DNA from: Desulfuromonadales bacterium
Lineage (GTDB): Bacteria; Desulfobacterota; Desulfuromonadia; Desulfuromonadales; JAHYIW01
Length of the DNA stretch: 64,000 nt
Assembly (NCBI GenBank): GCA_029210745.1
Contig: JARGFI010000002.1
Span: 40,425-104,424, forward strand
Reading direction: 5' to 3'
Positions 19,163 through 28,330 of the stretch are shown piece after piece. Each line of letters starts with the position of its first letter. Position 1 is the first letter of the stretch. The notes under the pieces were generated by a model. The model worked only from the letters and a program-made list of their open reading frames with translations. It searched no databases and was not told the origin of the DNA. The translations under genes and the position numbers were made by a program.

Positions 19163-20629
19163 ATGGACACTTCGTTGGTGCAACAAGCCATAGACAATGT
19201 AAATTTTGCGGCAATCATGCCCGCGCTGATTTTGTGCGTGGTTGGCATGGCCGCGCTTCTGATCGGCGTTTTTTCAAAACGCGGAAGAACGTTCCACATC
19301 TCACTGATCTGTCTTTTCGGTCTGGTGGCAGCGGGCGTTGCTACAGTTGGTGGCTGGAATCAGCCGTACCAATTCGGTTTCAGCGGTCACGTAGCGCTTG
19401 ATAATTTTGCTCGTTTCTTCAATATGACTTTTATTATCGGGTCAATACTGACGATTCTGATGTCAGATGACTACCTGAAGCGGGAAGGTTACCCGATCTC
19501 GGAATATTATCCGCTGATCCTGTTCACCACCGCAGGCGCGATGTTGATGGCCTCGGGTACCGATATGATGACCATATTTCTGGGACTGGAAGTCCTTTCA
19601 GTATCACTTTACGTCCTTGCTGGTCTTTTCCGCAATCAGGTTCGATCCAACGAGGCAGGACTTAAATATTTCCTGCTCGGTGCATTTTCAACCGGGTTTC
19701 TGCTCTACGGGATCGCATTGATCTACGGGGTTACCGGAACCACGAACCTGACAGATATCGGTAACTACTTCATCTACCATCCGGCGCTTCTTACCAATCC
19801 GATGACTATTGCCGGAATGCTGTTGCTGAGTGTCGGGTTTCTTTTCAAAATCGGCGCCGCGCCATTTCACATGTGGGCACCGGATGTCTATCAAGGTGCG
19901 CCGACACCGATTACTGCGTTCATGAGCGCCGGACCCAAGGCTGCTGCATTTGCTGCGTTTCTGCGGATTCTGCTGCTGGCGCTTGGCGGACTTGAGAACG
20001 ACTGGACTTCGTTGCTGTGGGTACTTGCTGTCGCGACGATGACGATTGGTAACGTGATTGCGATCAGCCAGACCGACATCAAACGGATGCTCGCCTATTC
20101 TTCAATTTCTCACGCAGGGTATGCTCTGGTCGGGATTGTCGCGGCAAACGAAATTGGTATTTCTGGCATCATGTTTTATATGCTCGCGTACACCTTCATG
20201 AACCTCGGTGCTTTTGCGGTACTTACCCTGGCAGGTAAAAAGGGTGAAAATAATTTGACTCTCGACGGTTTTGCCGGTTTTGGTTTTAAGCAACCGTTTC
20301 TCGGCGTCGCGATGACAATTTTCCTCTTTTCACTGATGGGGCTGCCGCCAACGGCCGGGTTCGCAGGTAAATTTTATATTTTTGCCGGAGCAGTCAAAGC
20401 CGGGTACCTATGGCTGGCGGTGATTGGTGTCCTTAATTCGGCGGTTTCCCTTTACTACTATCTGCGGGTAATGGTTTATATGTATTTCCGCGATCCCAAC
20501 GAAGAATTTGAATGGGTTGCGCTTAAAACTGGCGCGGTCATTTCGATCATTCTGGCGATTATCGGGGTTTTGTATCTGGGGATTCTGCCGGGTGGTGTTA
20601 TGGAAATGGCAAAGCTCGGTCTTTTCTGA
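19163..20629 (+). CDS. nuoN: NADH-quinone oxidoreductase subunit N
   Basis: FLGLEVLSVSLYVLAG, GAAPFHMWAPDVYQGAPTPITAFMS. Confidence 0.96.
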   Translation: MDTSLVQQAIDNVNFAAIMPALILCVVGMAALLIGVFSKRGRTFHISLICLFGLVAAGVATVGGWNQPYQFGFSGHVALDNFARFFNMTFIIGSILTILMSDDYLKREGYPISEYYPLILFTTAGAMLMASGTDMMTIFLGLEVLSVSLYVLAGLFRNQVRSNEAGLKYFLLGAFSTGFLLYGIALIYGVTGTTNLTDIGNYFIYHPALLTNPMTIAGMLLLSVGFLFKIGAAPFHMWAPDVYQGAPTPITAFMSAGPKAAAFAAFLRILLLALGGLENDWTSLLWVLAVATMTIGNVIAISQTDIKRMLAYSSISHAGYALVGIVAANEIGISGIMFYMLAYTFMNLGAFAVLTLAGKKGENNLTLDGFAGFGFKQPFLGVAMTIFLFSLMGLPPTAGFAGKFYIFAGAVKAGYLWLAVIGVLNSAVSLYYYLRVMVYMYFRDPNEEFEWVALKTGAVISIILAIIGVLYLGILPGGVMEMAKLGLF

Positions 20630-20647
20630 CTTGTTTATAGTGCACGT

Positions 20648-20681
20648 AAAAAGCCCCGGTTCTTCCGGGGCTTTTTACGTT
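20648..20681 (+). terminator. Intrinsic terminator after nuoN
   Basis: aaaaaGCCCCGGttcttCCGGGGCttttta hairpin with T tract. Confidence 0.85.
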
Positions 20682-20729
20682 GTAGAGAAAATGCCTGACA
20701 GTCAGGTTCAAATTGACTAAGATGTCCCT

Positions 20730-22124
20730 ATGAATATCCCGCGCAGATATGAATCGTTGCAAGATTTTATTGCACTCCTTGAGCAGCATGGGGAACTGCA
20801 CCGGGTCAGGACGACGGTCAGTGCAGATCAGGAAATCGCCGCCCTCACTGATCGGGTCGCCAAGCGCAAGGGGGGTGGACCCGGCCTGCTTTTCGAGCAG
20901 GTTGATAATTATAACTGGTCCAGCGCAACGAACCTTTTCGGCTCTTTGCAGCGTTGTGCCTGGGCTGCTGGCGTTGAGCAACTTGCAGAGTTGAGTCAAC
21001 GGTTTGAATTCGATTTACGCGGCTGTGCCAAAAAGACAGCGGCACGACGTTTGGAGCGCCTGGTCAACGTTTCCGGACTGCAACCATTTATTGTCGATGC
21101 GCCGACATGCCGCGAAGTCGTCGCTGCGCATATCGACCTGACAACGATCCCGCTGTTGCGCAACTTCCCGGACGATGGCGGAAGTTATCTGACTTTGGCA
21201 CAGGTTTTTACCGATAATCCGGTTACCCGACGTAATAACTGCGGTATCTACCGTGTCCAGCTGGTTGACCCCACCCATCTCGCGATACATTGGCATGACG
21301 GTTCTGATGGCGCGAACAATTTCCGCGCTTATTCGGACAGCGGCAAAAAGATGCCGATTGCAATCGCGCTGGGTGGAGATCCGGCGCTACTCTTCAGCGC
21401 CGCGATGAAACTTCCTGAGACCGTCGATGAAACGGTTTTTGCAAGTTACCTGCGTGCGGCCCCGCTGGGGATGACACCATGTTTATCCCATCAGCTGCGC
21501 GTTCCGGCATCCGCAGAAGTTGTGCTGGAAGGTGAGGTCGTAACGGACGCAGGTTTTATCGAAGGCCCCTATGGCAACCACACCGGCAGCTACCAACCGG
21601 AGCACCGCTGTCCGCTGATCCACATTACCCACCTGAGCCACCGTCACCGGCCCATCATCCCGGCCACAATTATCGGTCGTCCGCCAACGGAAAACTGTTA
21701 TCTTGGCAAAGTGATTGAGCGGTTGATTCTCCCGCTGCTGAAAATTGATCATCCCGCACTGCATGACCTCTGTATGCCGCTCGAAGCGGTTTTCCATGGC
21801 TGTGCCTTGGTATCGATCAAGGCATCCACCGCTGTTTCGGTGCTGTCTCTGGCTCAAGATATCCTTGACGGACCCTGGTTACGTGGCGTGCGGTTACTGG
21901 TTGTGTTCGATCAGGACGTGAATGTCCATGATCCGTCGATGTGTTTCTGGCAGGCAATCAACCACCTGGATATCAATGACGATAATATAAAAATCGGCGC
22001 TGCACGTATCTTTGATGCGACGCGCAAAGCGACCGACGGTGCACCCTGCAGACGTTCGCCAGCCATTGAACAACTGGTGACACGACGCCTTGAAGACTAT
22101 GGTTTGCGCGAGATAATGGAGTGA
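20730..22124 (+). CDS. UbiD-family decarboxylase (menaquinone MqnL-type candidate)
   Basis: EGPYGNHTGSY motif, 464 aa; clustered with ubiA/ubiX/mqnE/mqnC. Confidence 0.88.
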   Translation: MNIPRRYESLQDFIALLEQHGELHRVRTTVSADQEIAALTDRVAKRKGGGPGLLFEQVDNYNWSSATNLFGSLQRCAWAAGVEQLAELSQRFEFDLRGCAKKTAARRLERLVNVSGLQPFIVDAPTCREVVAAHIDLTTIPLLRNFPDDGGSYLTLAQVFTDNPVTRRNNCGIYRVQLVDPTHLAIHWHDGSDGANNFRAYSDSGKKMPIAIALGGDPALLFSAAMKLPETVDETVFASYLRAAPLGMTPCLSHQLRVPASAEVVLEGEVVTDAGFIEGPYGNHTGSYQPEHRCPLIHITHLSHRHRPIIPATIIGRPPTENCYLGKVIERLILPLLKIDHPALHDLCMPLEAVFHGCALVSIKASTAVSVLSLAQDILDGPWLRGVRLLVVFDQDVNVHDPSMCFWQAINHLDINDDNIKIGAARIFDATRKATDGAPCRRSPAIEQLVTRRLEDYGLREIME

Positions 22125-22178
22125 AAATCTTGCTTCTTCCGCTGTCTCCCGCTATCATATCGCCTCATCAACGAGCTT

Positions 22179-23069
22179 GTGAAGGGTGACGCTGTGGGTC
22201 TGTCTGTTGTTATTGAAAAAATTGTAATTTTGCTGGAAATGATCAAGTTTTCCCATACGGTTTTCGCCTTTCCTTTTGCGCTGATGGGTGTGGTTCTGGC
22301 TTCGCTGGCAAGCGCGACAACGCCGACAATTATGCAGATTATCTGGATTTGTCTGGCGATGATTGGTGCGCGCAGTGCGGCGATGGCGCTTAATCGCATA
22401 CTTGATGCCAGGATCGATGCGGAGAACCCGCGTACTGCCGAACGGCATATTCCGGCAGGGAAAGTAGCGCCGATCGAAGCGTGGTTGTTCGTGATCGTCT
22501 CTGCCGGGGTGTTGCTCTTTGCCGCCTGGATGCTCAATCCCCTCTGTTTTTTCCTGGCGCCGATCGTTCTTGCCCTGTTTGTCCTCTATGCCTACTGTAA
22601 ACGCTTTACCCTGCTGGCTCATGTGGTTCTGGGGGTGTGTCTGGCAGGTGCGCCGGTTGGAGCCTGGATCGCGTTGCGCGGAGATGTTCAATGGCCGGTG
22701 GTCGCGTTGGGGCTGGCGGTCCTCTTCTGGGTCGCAGGGTTCGACATCTTCTACGCATTGCAGGATATTGCGTTTGACCGGGATCATGGTCTGCATTCTA
22801 TCCCGGCCAGGCTCGGGGTCGAACGTTCCTTGCTGCTGGTGAAACTCTTCCATGTCATCATGGCGTTGTTGCTGCTCAGTCTGCTCGCGGTCGAGGGGTT
22901 GGGTATTATTTATCTGCTTGGCGTGAGCGTCGTTTGCGGTTTGCTTGTCTATGAACATCAGCTGGTCAAGGTAAACGATTTATCAAAACTGGACGCGGCC
23001 TTCTTTAACATGAATGGCTATATCAGTGTGACAATCTTTGTATTTACTCTGGCTGATGCGCTGATTTAA
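22179..23069 (+). CDS. UbiA-family prenyltransferase (MqnP-type candidate)
   Basis: MALNRILDARIDAENPRTAERHIPAG and DIFYALQDIAFDRDHGLHSIP motifs. Confidence 0.88.
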   Translation: MKGDAVGLSVVIEKIVILLEMIKFSHTVFAFPFALMGVVLASLASATTPTIMQIIWICLAMIGARSAAMALNRILDARIDAENPRTAERHIPAGKVAPIEAWLFVIVSAGVLLFAAWMLNPLCFFLAPIVLALFVLYAYCKRFTLLAHVVLGVCLAGAPVGAWIALRGDVQWPVVALGLAVLFWVAGFDIFYALQDIAFDRDHGLHSIPARLGVERSLLLVKLFHVIMALLLLSLLAVEGLGIIYLLGVSVVCGLLVYEHQLVKVNDLSKLDAAFFNMNGYISVTIFVFTLADALI

Positions 23070-23086
23070 ATTCGATCTGGAATATT

Positions 23087-23689
23087 ATGAAAAATATTGT
23101 CGTCGCGATAACCGGAGCCTCCGGAACAATTTATGGCCTCAGACTGGTCGAGGAATTATTACGCAGCAAGTGTCGTGTCGGGCTAATCCTCAGCAACGCC
23201 GGGCGTGAAGTTCTCAACTACGAAACCGGTCTGAACTGGCCAATGCCATTTGAGCAACTCAAGGCGGCAGTGAATGACCACTTCGCGGCCTCTGAACAGT
23301 TGGCCATCTACGCCGAAAACGACCTTTTCTCCCCATTGGCAAGCGGTTCTTCGTGCGCCGCTGCCATGGTAGTGATTCCTTGTTCGATGGGAACACTGGG
23401 ACGGATTGCCGGGGGGCTGAGCAACAATCTGATCGAACGGGCCGCAGACGTGGCTCTCAAGGAACGACGCGAGCTGCTTCTGGTTCCTCGCGAGACCCCC
23501 TTCAATCACATCCATCTGGAGAATTTACTCAGATTGAGTCGTGCCGGGGCACAGATCATTCCTGCCATGCCCGGTTTTTATCATCGACCGCAGAATATCG
23601 ATGATCTGGTCAACTTTGTGGTCGGTAAAGTCCTCGATGCTCTGGGTGTCGAACATCAACTTTTTCTGCGCTGGGGGGCAGCAAAATAG
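23087..23689 (+). CDS. UbiX-family flavin prenyltransferase (MqnM-type candidate)
   Basis: AITGASGTIYGLRL; VVIPCSMGTLGRIAGGLSNNLIERAADV; LVPRETPFNHIHLENLLRL. Confidence 0.92.
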   Translation: MKNIVVAITGASGTIYGLRLVEELLRSKCRVGLILSNAGREVLNYETGLNWPMPFEQLKAAVNDHFAASEQLAIYAENDLFSPLASGSSCAAAMVVIPCSMGTLGRIAGGLSNNLIERAADVALKERRELLLVPRETPFNHIHLENLLRLSRAGAQIIPAMPGFYHRPQNIDDLVNFVVGKVLDALGVEHQLFLRWGAAK

Positions 23690-24777
23690 TGGACTCGATG
23701 ACCAGCTTGCTGGATACGGTGCGAATCAAAATTGACGCAGGTGCGCGGATTTCCGACGCTGAAGCGCTGGCACTCTTTGCGTGCAACGACCTGTTGGCGC
23801 TCGGAACGTTGGCGGCACAGGCAAATCGGCGGAAGAATAGCGACAAGGTTTATTTTAACGTCAATCGTCATATCAATTACACCAACCTGTGCGTCAATCG
23901 CTGCACCTTTTGTGCATTCAGCAAGGAGGTTGAGGACGAGGGGTGTTACACCTTGACCTTAAACGACATCCTTGCCAAAGCTGCCGAAGCGCAAAGGGCG
24001 GGGGCGACCGAGTTACATATGGTTGGCGGATTGCATCCGGCGTTACCCTTCGATTTTTATCTGGAAATGCTGGCGTCGATCAAGGCCGACAACCCGGGCC
24101 TGCACCTCAAGGCGTTTACCGCCGTAGAAATTGACTACTTTGCTCAATTGACCGGACAACCGGTGGCACACGTAATCCTGGAGCTGAAAGAAGCCGGACT
24201 GGAATCGCTGCCGGGGGGTGGGGCCGAGATTTTTGCGCCGCAGGTGCGGAATAAAATCTGTCCGGAAAAAATCAGTGGTGAGCGGTGGCTTGAAGTGATC
24301 GAAACCGTGCATCGCTGCGGGCTGAAAACCAACGCCACGATGCTTTTCGGTCATCTCGAAACCCCTGCCGACCGGGTTGATCATCTCGCCCGGTTACGTC
24401 AGTTGCAGGATCTCACCGGCGGATTTCAGGCCTTTATCCCGCTGGCTTTTCAGCCGGACAATACCCGCGTGCCCGGTGCCACGGGGGTCGGCGGGGTCGA
24501 TGCCCTGAAAACCCTGGCAATCAGTCGCATCTACCTCGACAACTTTCAGCATATCAAGGCCTACTGGGTGATGCTCGGTCTGAAGATTGCGCAAGTGTCA
24601 CTGTGCTTCGGTGTTAACGATCTGGACGGCACGGTGGTCGAAGAAAAGATCGGCCACGACGCCGGAGCCGATTCGCCGCAGCAACTCGACAAAGAACAAC
24701 TGTGCGCCCTGATCCGCAAGGCGGGCAAGGTGCCGGTGGAGCGGGATACGTTGTATCGGGAAATACAGGAGTATTGA
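23689..24777 (+). CDS. mqnE: Aminofutalosine synthase MqnE (radical SAM)
   Basis: NRHINYTNLCVNRCTFCAF, ELHMVGGLHPALPF, PGGGAEIF; overlaps ubiX stop. Confidence 0.88.
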   Translation: MDSMTSLLDTVRIKIDAGARISDAEALALFACNDLLALGTLAAQANRRKNSDKVYFNVNRHINYTNLCVNRCTFCAFSKEVEDEGCYTLTLNDILAKAAEAQRAGATELHMVGGLHPALPFDFYLEMLASIKADNPGLHLKAFTAVEIDYFAQLTGQPVAHVILELKEAGLESLPGGGAEIFAPQVRNKICPEKISGERWLEVIETVHRCGLKTNATMLFGHLETPADRVDHLARLRQLQDLTGGFQAFIPLAFQPDNTRVPGATGVGGVDALKTLAISRIYLDNFQHIKAYWVMLGLKIAQVSLCFGVNDLDGTVVEEKIGHDAGADSPQQLDKEQLCALIRKAGKVPVERDTLYREIQEY

Positions 24778-24778
24778 T

Positions 24779-27001
24779 ATGAATAATTTCGATGATGACT
24801 TGGGCATGGTGCCTTATCCGCTGATTTTCCCAGAAGCCGAAGAAAAAATGTTAGGGATTTCACTGCCCCGAAAAGTCGGCAAATTGAAAGCTGGTGAGTA
24901 TCACTTCATTGAGGCCTATTGTGTTGAGGAGGGTTGTGATTGCCGCCGGACATCGATTTTTGTCGTTAATGCCAAGGGAAAAATGGTCGCCACGATCGAC
25001 TTTGGATTCGATCCTGACCACCCGTTGTCCGGGCCGTTTCTCAATGAGTATCAGAAACAACTGGCCGGGGCCGAGGAGTTGCTGGAAATCTTCGTTGACG
25101 AGATCAACAACAACCCCGATTGGCTGAAGAGGATGTATAAACAGTATAAACAGGTACGCAAGGAAGTTGATGGTAAAACATATCGCGGCAAAGCTTTTCC
25201 GAAACCGGGATTGGTGCCGCGTTCGCACAAACTTCCCCCTGCCGACGAAGACCTTTGTGCGGATTTTAAACAGCTGCTAGAAGCTGCGGTGAAATCCCCG
25301 CCGATTTCCAATAAACACTTGAAGAGGAGTAAAGGGGCGCTAGGTCAACTGCTCACCGAACCCCGCCCTGTGGCGAAAAATATGACGGAATGGGTTGAGT
25401 TTTTCCTGCAGAATCAGCAGGATTCATTCAGCGGGCACGATTTCAGGAAGACAGAGCTGCAACGCTTTTTGCTTGCATATGACCGGGCTGAGGATGAACT
25501 GGCCCAACTTATCGTTGAGCTGTACATGCGCAAGGATGAAGCGCGACTGGATGAGGCGCTGACTGTCTTAACCGATGTGTGTGATATCCTGCGCACGGAC
25601 CTGGAACGACGTCGTCCCGATGCTATGCGCCGGATTGAAAACTGGCAAGCGGCCCTCGCTCGACATGTCTACGCCGAGAGTGTCGACATGGAACTGGGAG
25701 CCATGGTCACCCAGGTGTTGCTGGACACCCGGATCGAGATTTTGCCGCTGTTGCACCAGGCCAACAGCCAGCGAATGCTGGCAAAATTAGACCATGATCC
25801 GGAATTCGCAGCGGACCCCGAGCAGGGCATGCGTGAGTTGCTCAGTGCGCTTGAAGAGCTGGAAAGCGGCAGTCCTTTTGAACTGTTCGACGCCGTGCTG
25901 CAAATGATGTTGGTTGGTGACAGCGATGTGCAGGTGATACTGTGCCGGCATATGCTTGAAGTAGAACATCCGGTGATTCGGGAAATGGCGGCCCTGATGC
26001 TGTTTCATCCTGTCGCCGAGGTGCGGAGCGGCGTGGCCCGACAGTTGGCGGAGGTTGAGGGGCGCTTCCTGACCCCGGAAACTTTGCGCCGCCTGATTGT
26101 CGCTCGCAACTGGTTTCCCGAGGAGTTGCGCAAGCAGATTGACCAGACCGTGACCAACGCCCGCCGCGCGCGCGTGGAGTGTGCGCCGCTGCCGCCACGG
26201 CGTGGCACGGTTGTCTATGCGTCCGGTGTTGATGGCGCCATGGCACAGACCTTTCAGGTGATGATTCCCGAAGGAAAAGGCTTTCTGTGCTGTGCAATCA
26301 TGCCTAAACGGGGAGCCGGGGTCGCCGATGCTTTTTTTATCCATTTGGCAAACAAACGTGAGCGCAACAATTTTGTCGAGATGCTGAAGGCAGAAACCGG
26401 AGCCCACGAATCGACGTCAGACTATCTTGACAGACGGATCTGTCAGGCGCTGGCCGATGGCGCCGAACATGGGAAGGTTCCCAGCCACTGGCTGGCCGCG
26501 ATCGCCGAACAACTCGGCTGTGACCAGTGGAAAGCGGCGCCGCTCGACGTGATGGCTGAACTGAAAAGTTTACGCAACGCGCTGGAAAGTTGCGGGGCGC
26601 GTTATGTGACCGAGCGTTACCGGGAACAGGCGTTCATTGCCTCGGCATCCTGGCTTCTGCAACAAACGTTTGCCTATTCCTGGTTTGAGGATGATGTTGA
26701 CGTTGACAAGATTGTGCAAAAGACGCAAGGCAGGAAGAGGCAGATCGACCCGGAGCGATGTATTGACACAATCTTGCATAAAATTCTTCAGCCGCGTCGT
26801 AAGCAATGGCTGGAACGTTTGGTGTTGACAACCCGGTGGTTAAAGTCGATCAAAAAGCCGCCGGTCCCCTGGGAGCAAATGTTTCTCGTGACCGAGGCGC
26901 TGGCCGATGAGACGGTGGCTATCGAAGATATTCCGCTGATGGACGTCATCGCCGCCGAGAGTTTCGCGGCGTATCTTGGGCGGCGGGAGGAGGGGCGATA
27001 A
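24779..27001 (+). CDS. Uncharacterised 740-aa protein with N-terminal Cys-rich motif (YCVEEGCDCRR) and helical-repeat-like middle
   Basis: Long ORF starting 1 nt after the mqnE stop; no family recognised. Confidence 0.75.
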   Translation: MNNFDDDLGMVPYPLIFPEAEEKMLGISLPRKVGKLKAGEYHFIEAYCVEEGCDCRRTSIFVVNAKGKMVATIDFGFDPDHPLSGPFLNEYQKQLAGAEELLEIFVDEINNNPDWLKRMYKQYKQVRKEVDGKTYRGKAFPKPGLVPRSHKLPPADEDLCADFKQLLEAAVKSPPISNKHLKRSKGALGQLLTEPRPVAKNMTEWVEFFLQNQQDSFSGHDFRKTELQRFLLAYDRAEDELAQLIVELYMRKDEARLDEALTVLTDVCDILRTDLERRRPDAMRRIENWQAALARHVYAESVDMELGAMVTQVLLDTRIEILPLLHQANSQRMLAKLDHDPEFAADPEQGMRELLSALEELESGSPFELFDAVLQMMLVGDSDVQVILCRHMLEVEHPVIREMAALMLFHPVAEVRSGVARQLAEVEGRFLTPETLRRLIVARNWFPEELRKQIDQTVTNARRARVECAPLPPRRGTVVYASGVDGAMAQTFQVMIPEGKGFLCCAIMPKRGAGVADAFFIHLANKRERNNFVEMLKAETGAHESTSDYLDRRICQALADGAEHGKVPSHWLAAIAEQLGCDQWKAAPLDVMAELKSLRNALESCGARYVTERYREQAFIASASWLLQQTFAYSWFEDDVDVDKIVQKTQGRKRQIDPERCIDTILHKILQPRRKQWLERLVLTTRWLKSIKKPPVPWEQMFLVTEALADETVAIEDIPLMDVIAAESFAAYLGRREEGR

Positions 27002-27003
27002 GC

Positions 27004-27393
27004 ATGCTGCGACTGAGCGAGCAGGAAAAACAAGAGATTATCGGTTATTTGGATTCGAATAAAGAATTGCCGGAAAAGTACCGCTTTTTACTCTTCGACG
27101 ACAAGCGCGAGGTGGAGCTGGTCTGGAACGGCAAGCGCGAGATCATCCGCCTTCGCTCTGAAGAAGCTTCGGCAGTCGAGTCCGGTCCGGGTATTGACGA
27201 AGAATGGCAGGAGCAGTGGACCGGCGATTACGTCTTCGAGAACGAGTGGCAATCCTTCCGCACCAAGAAGGACCGTTCTCTGGAGCTGATCAGCGTCGCC
27301 CACGAATGCCCGCCGGGCCGGCGCAAGATCGCGGTGAAGGTGGTGGATATCTTCGGCAACGACACTATGACCATTGTCGAGGTTTCGGTATGA
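27004..27393 (+). pseudogene. Apparent internally deleted type III DNA methyltransferase (Mod) remnant: N- and C-terminal ends joined, catalytic core absent
   Basis: N-term LSEQEKQEIIGYLDSNKELPEKYRFLLFDDKREVELVWNGK and C-term WTGDYVFENEWQSFRTKKDRSLEL...RRKIAVKVVDIFGNDTMTIVEVSV match remembered ends of type III Mod proteins; no DPPY or FxGxG motif. Confidence 0.55.
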
Positions 27394-27462
27394 GTCCGCA
27401 GATTACACCGATCAACGCAGATCGAGCAGTTTAAGCCCGGCGAATTCGACGGGTTTTAAAAC

Positions 27463-27486
27463 AAATATGGCGAATTCGCCATATTT
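27463..27486. repeat. Perfect 24-bp palindrome AAATATGGCGAATTCGCCATATTT
   Basis: Self-reverse-complementary; 16 bp upstream of the KilA-N start codon; half-site GGCGAATTCG also at 27439-27448. Confidence 0.9.
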
Positions 27487-27502
27487 AAATTGGAGCAAAT
27501 GC

Positions 27503-28330
27503 ATGGGCAAAAACAACGAAATTATCGTTCTCGAAGAGACGGTTCGTGTTCAGCGCATTAAACAGAATGATTACATTTCCCTGACCGATATCGCCAAGTT
27601 CAAGAATTCAGATGATCCTCGTTTTGTTATCCAGAACTGGATGCGAACACGTTTCTCCGTCGAGTTTCTGGGTATTTGGGAGTTGCTGAACAATCCGGAT
27701 TTTAACCGTGTGGAATTCGACACGGTTAAAAATGCTTCGGGAAGCAATGCGTTCGTCATGACGCCCACCAAGTGGATAGAACTTACCCGTGCCATTGGCA
27801 TCGTTTCGAAAGCTGGTCGCTATGGCGGGACCTACGCGCACAAGGACATTGCCTTCGAGTTCGCTTCGTGGGTGTCGGTTGAGTTCAAGCTTTACTTGAT
27901 CAAGGAGTTCCAGCGGCTCAAGGAAGCTGAACAGGCGCAGCTCGGCTGGGATATCAAACGCAATCTGGCGAAGATCAACTATCGTATCCATACCGATGCC
28001 ATCAAGGAGAATTTGCTTCCGCCGGCACTGAACGCGAAACAAGTCAGCCTGACTTACGCCAGTGAGGCCGATGTGCTGAACATGGCATTGTTCGGCATGA
28101 CCGCCAAACATTGGCGAGATGCAAATCCGGGGGAAAAGGGGAATATCCGCGACGAGGCGAATGTCGCCCAGCTCATCTGTCTCTCCAATCTTGAGAATCT
28201 GAATGCGCTCTTCATCAGTGAAGGATTGCCGCAGGCCGAGCGGCTACAAAAGCTCAACTCCATCGCAATCAGTCAGATGCGATTGTTGACCGAGGATCTG
28301 GGCGTAAAAAAACTTGGAGAGAAGAAGTAA
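27503..28330 (+). CDS. KilA-N domain protein
   Basis: DYISLTDIAKF..., VMTPTKWIELTRAIGI, GGTYAHKDIAFEFASWVSVEFKLYLIKEFQRLK; start at 27503 (MGKNNEI) preferred over the track's 27374. Confidence 0.85.
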   Translation: MGKNNEIIVLEETVRVQRIKQNDYISLTDIAKFKNSDDPRFVIQNWMRTRFSVEFLGIWELLNNPDFNRVEFDTVKNASGSNAFVMTPTKWIELTRAIGIVSKAGRYGGTYAHKDIAFEFASWVSVEFKLYLIKEFQRLKEAEQAQLGWDIKRNLAKINYRIHTDAIKENLLPPALNAKQVSLTYASEADVLNMALFGMTAKHWRDANPGEKGNIRDEANVAQLICLSNLENLNALFISEGLPQAERLQKLNSIAISQMRLLTEDLGVKKLGEKK

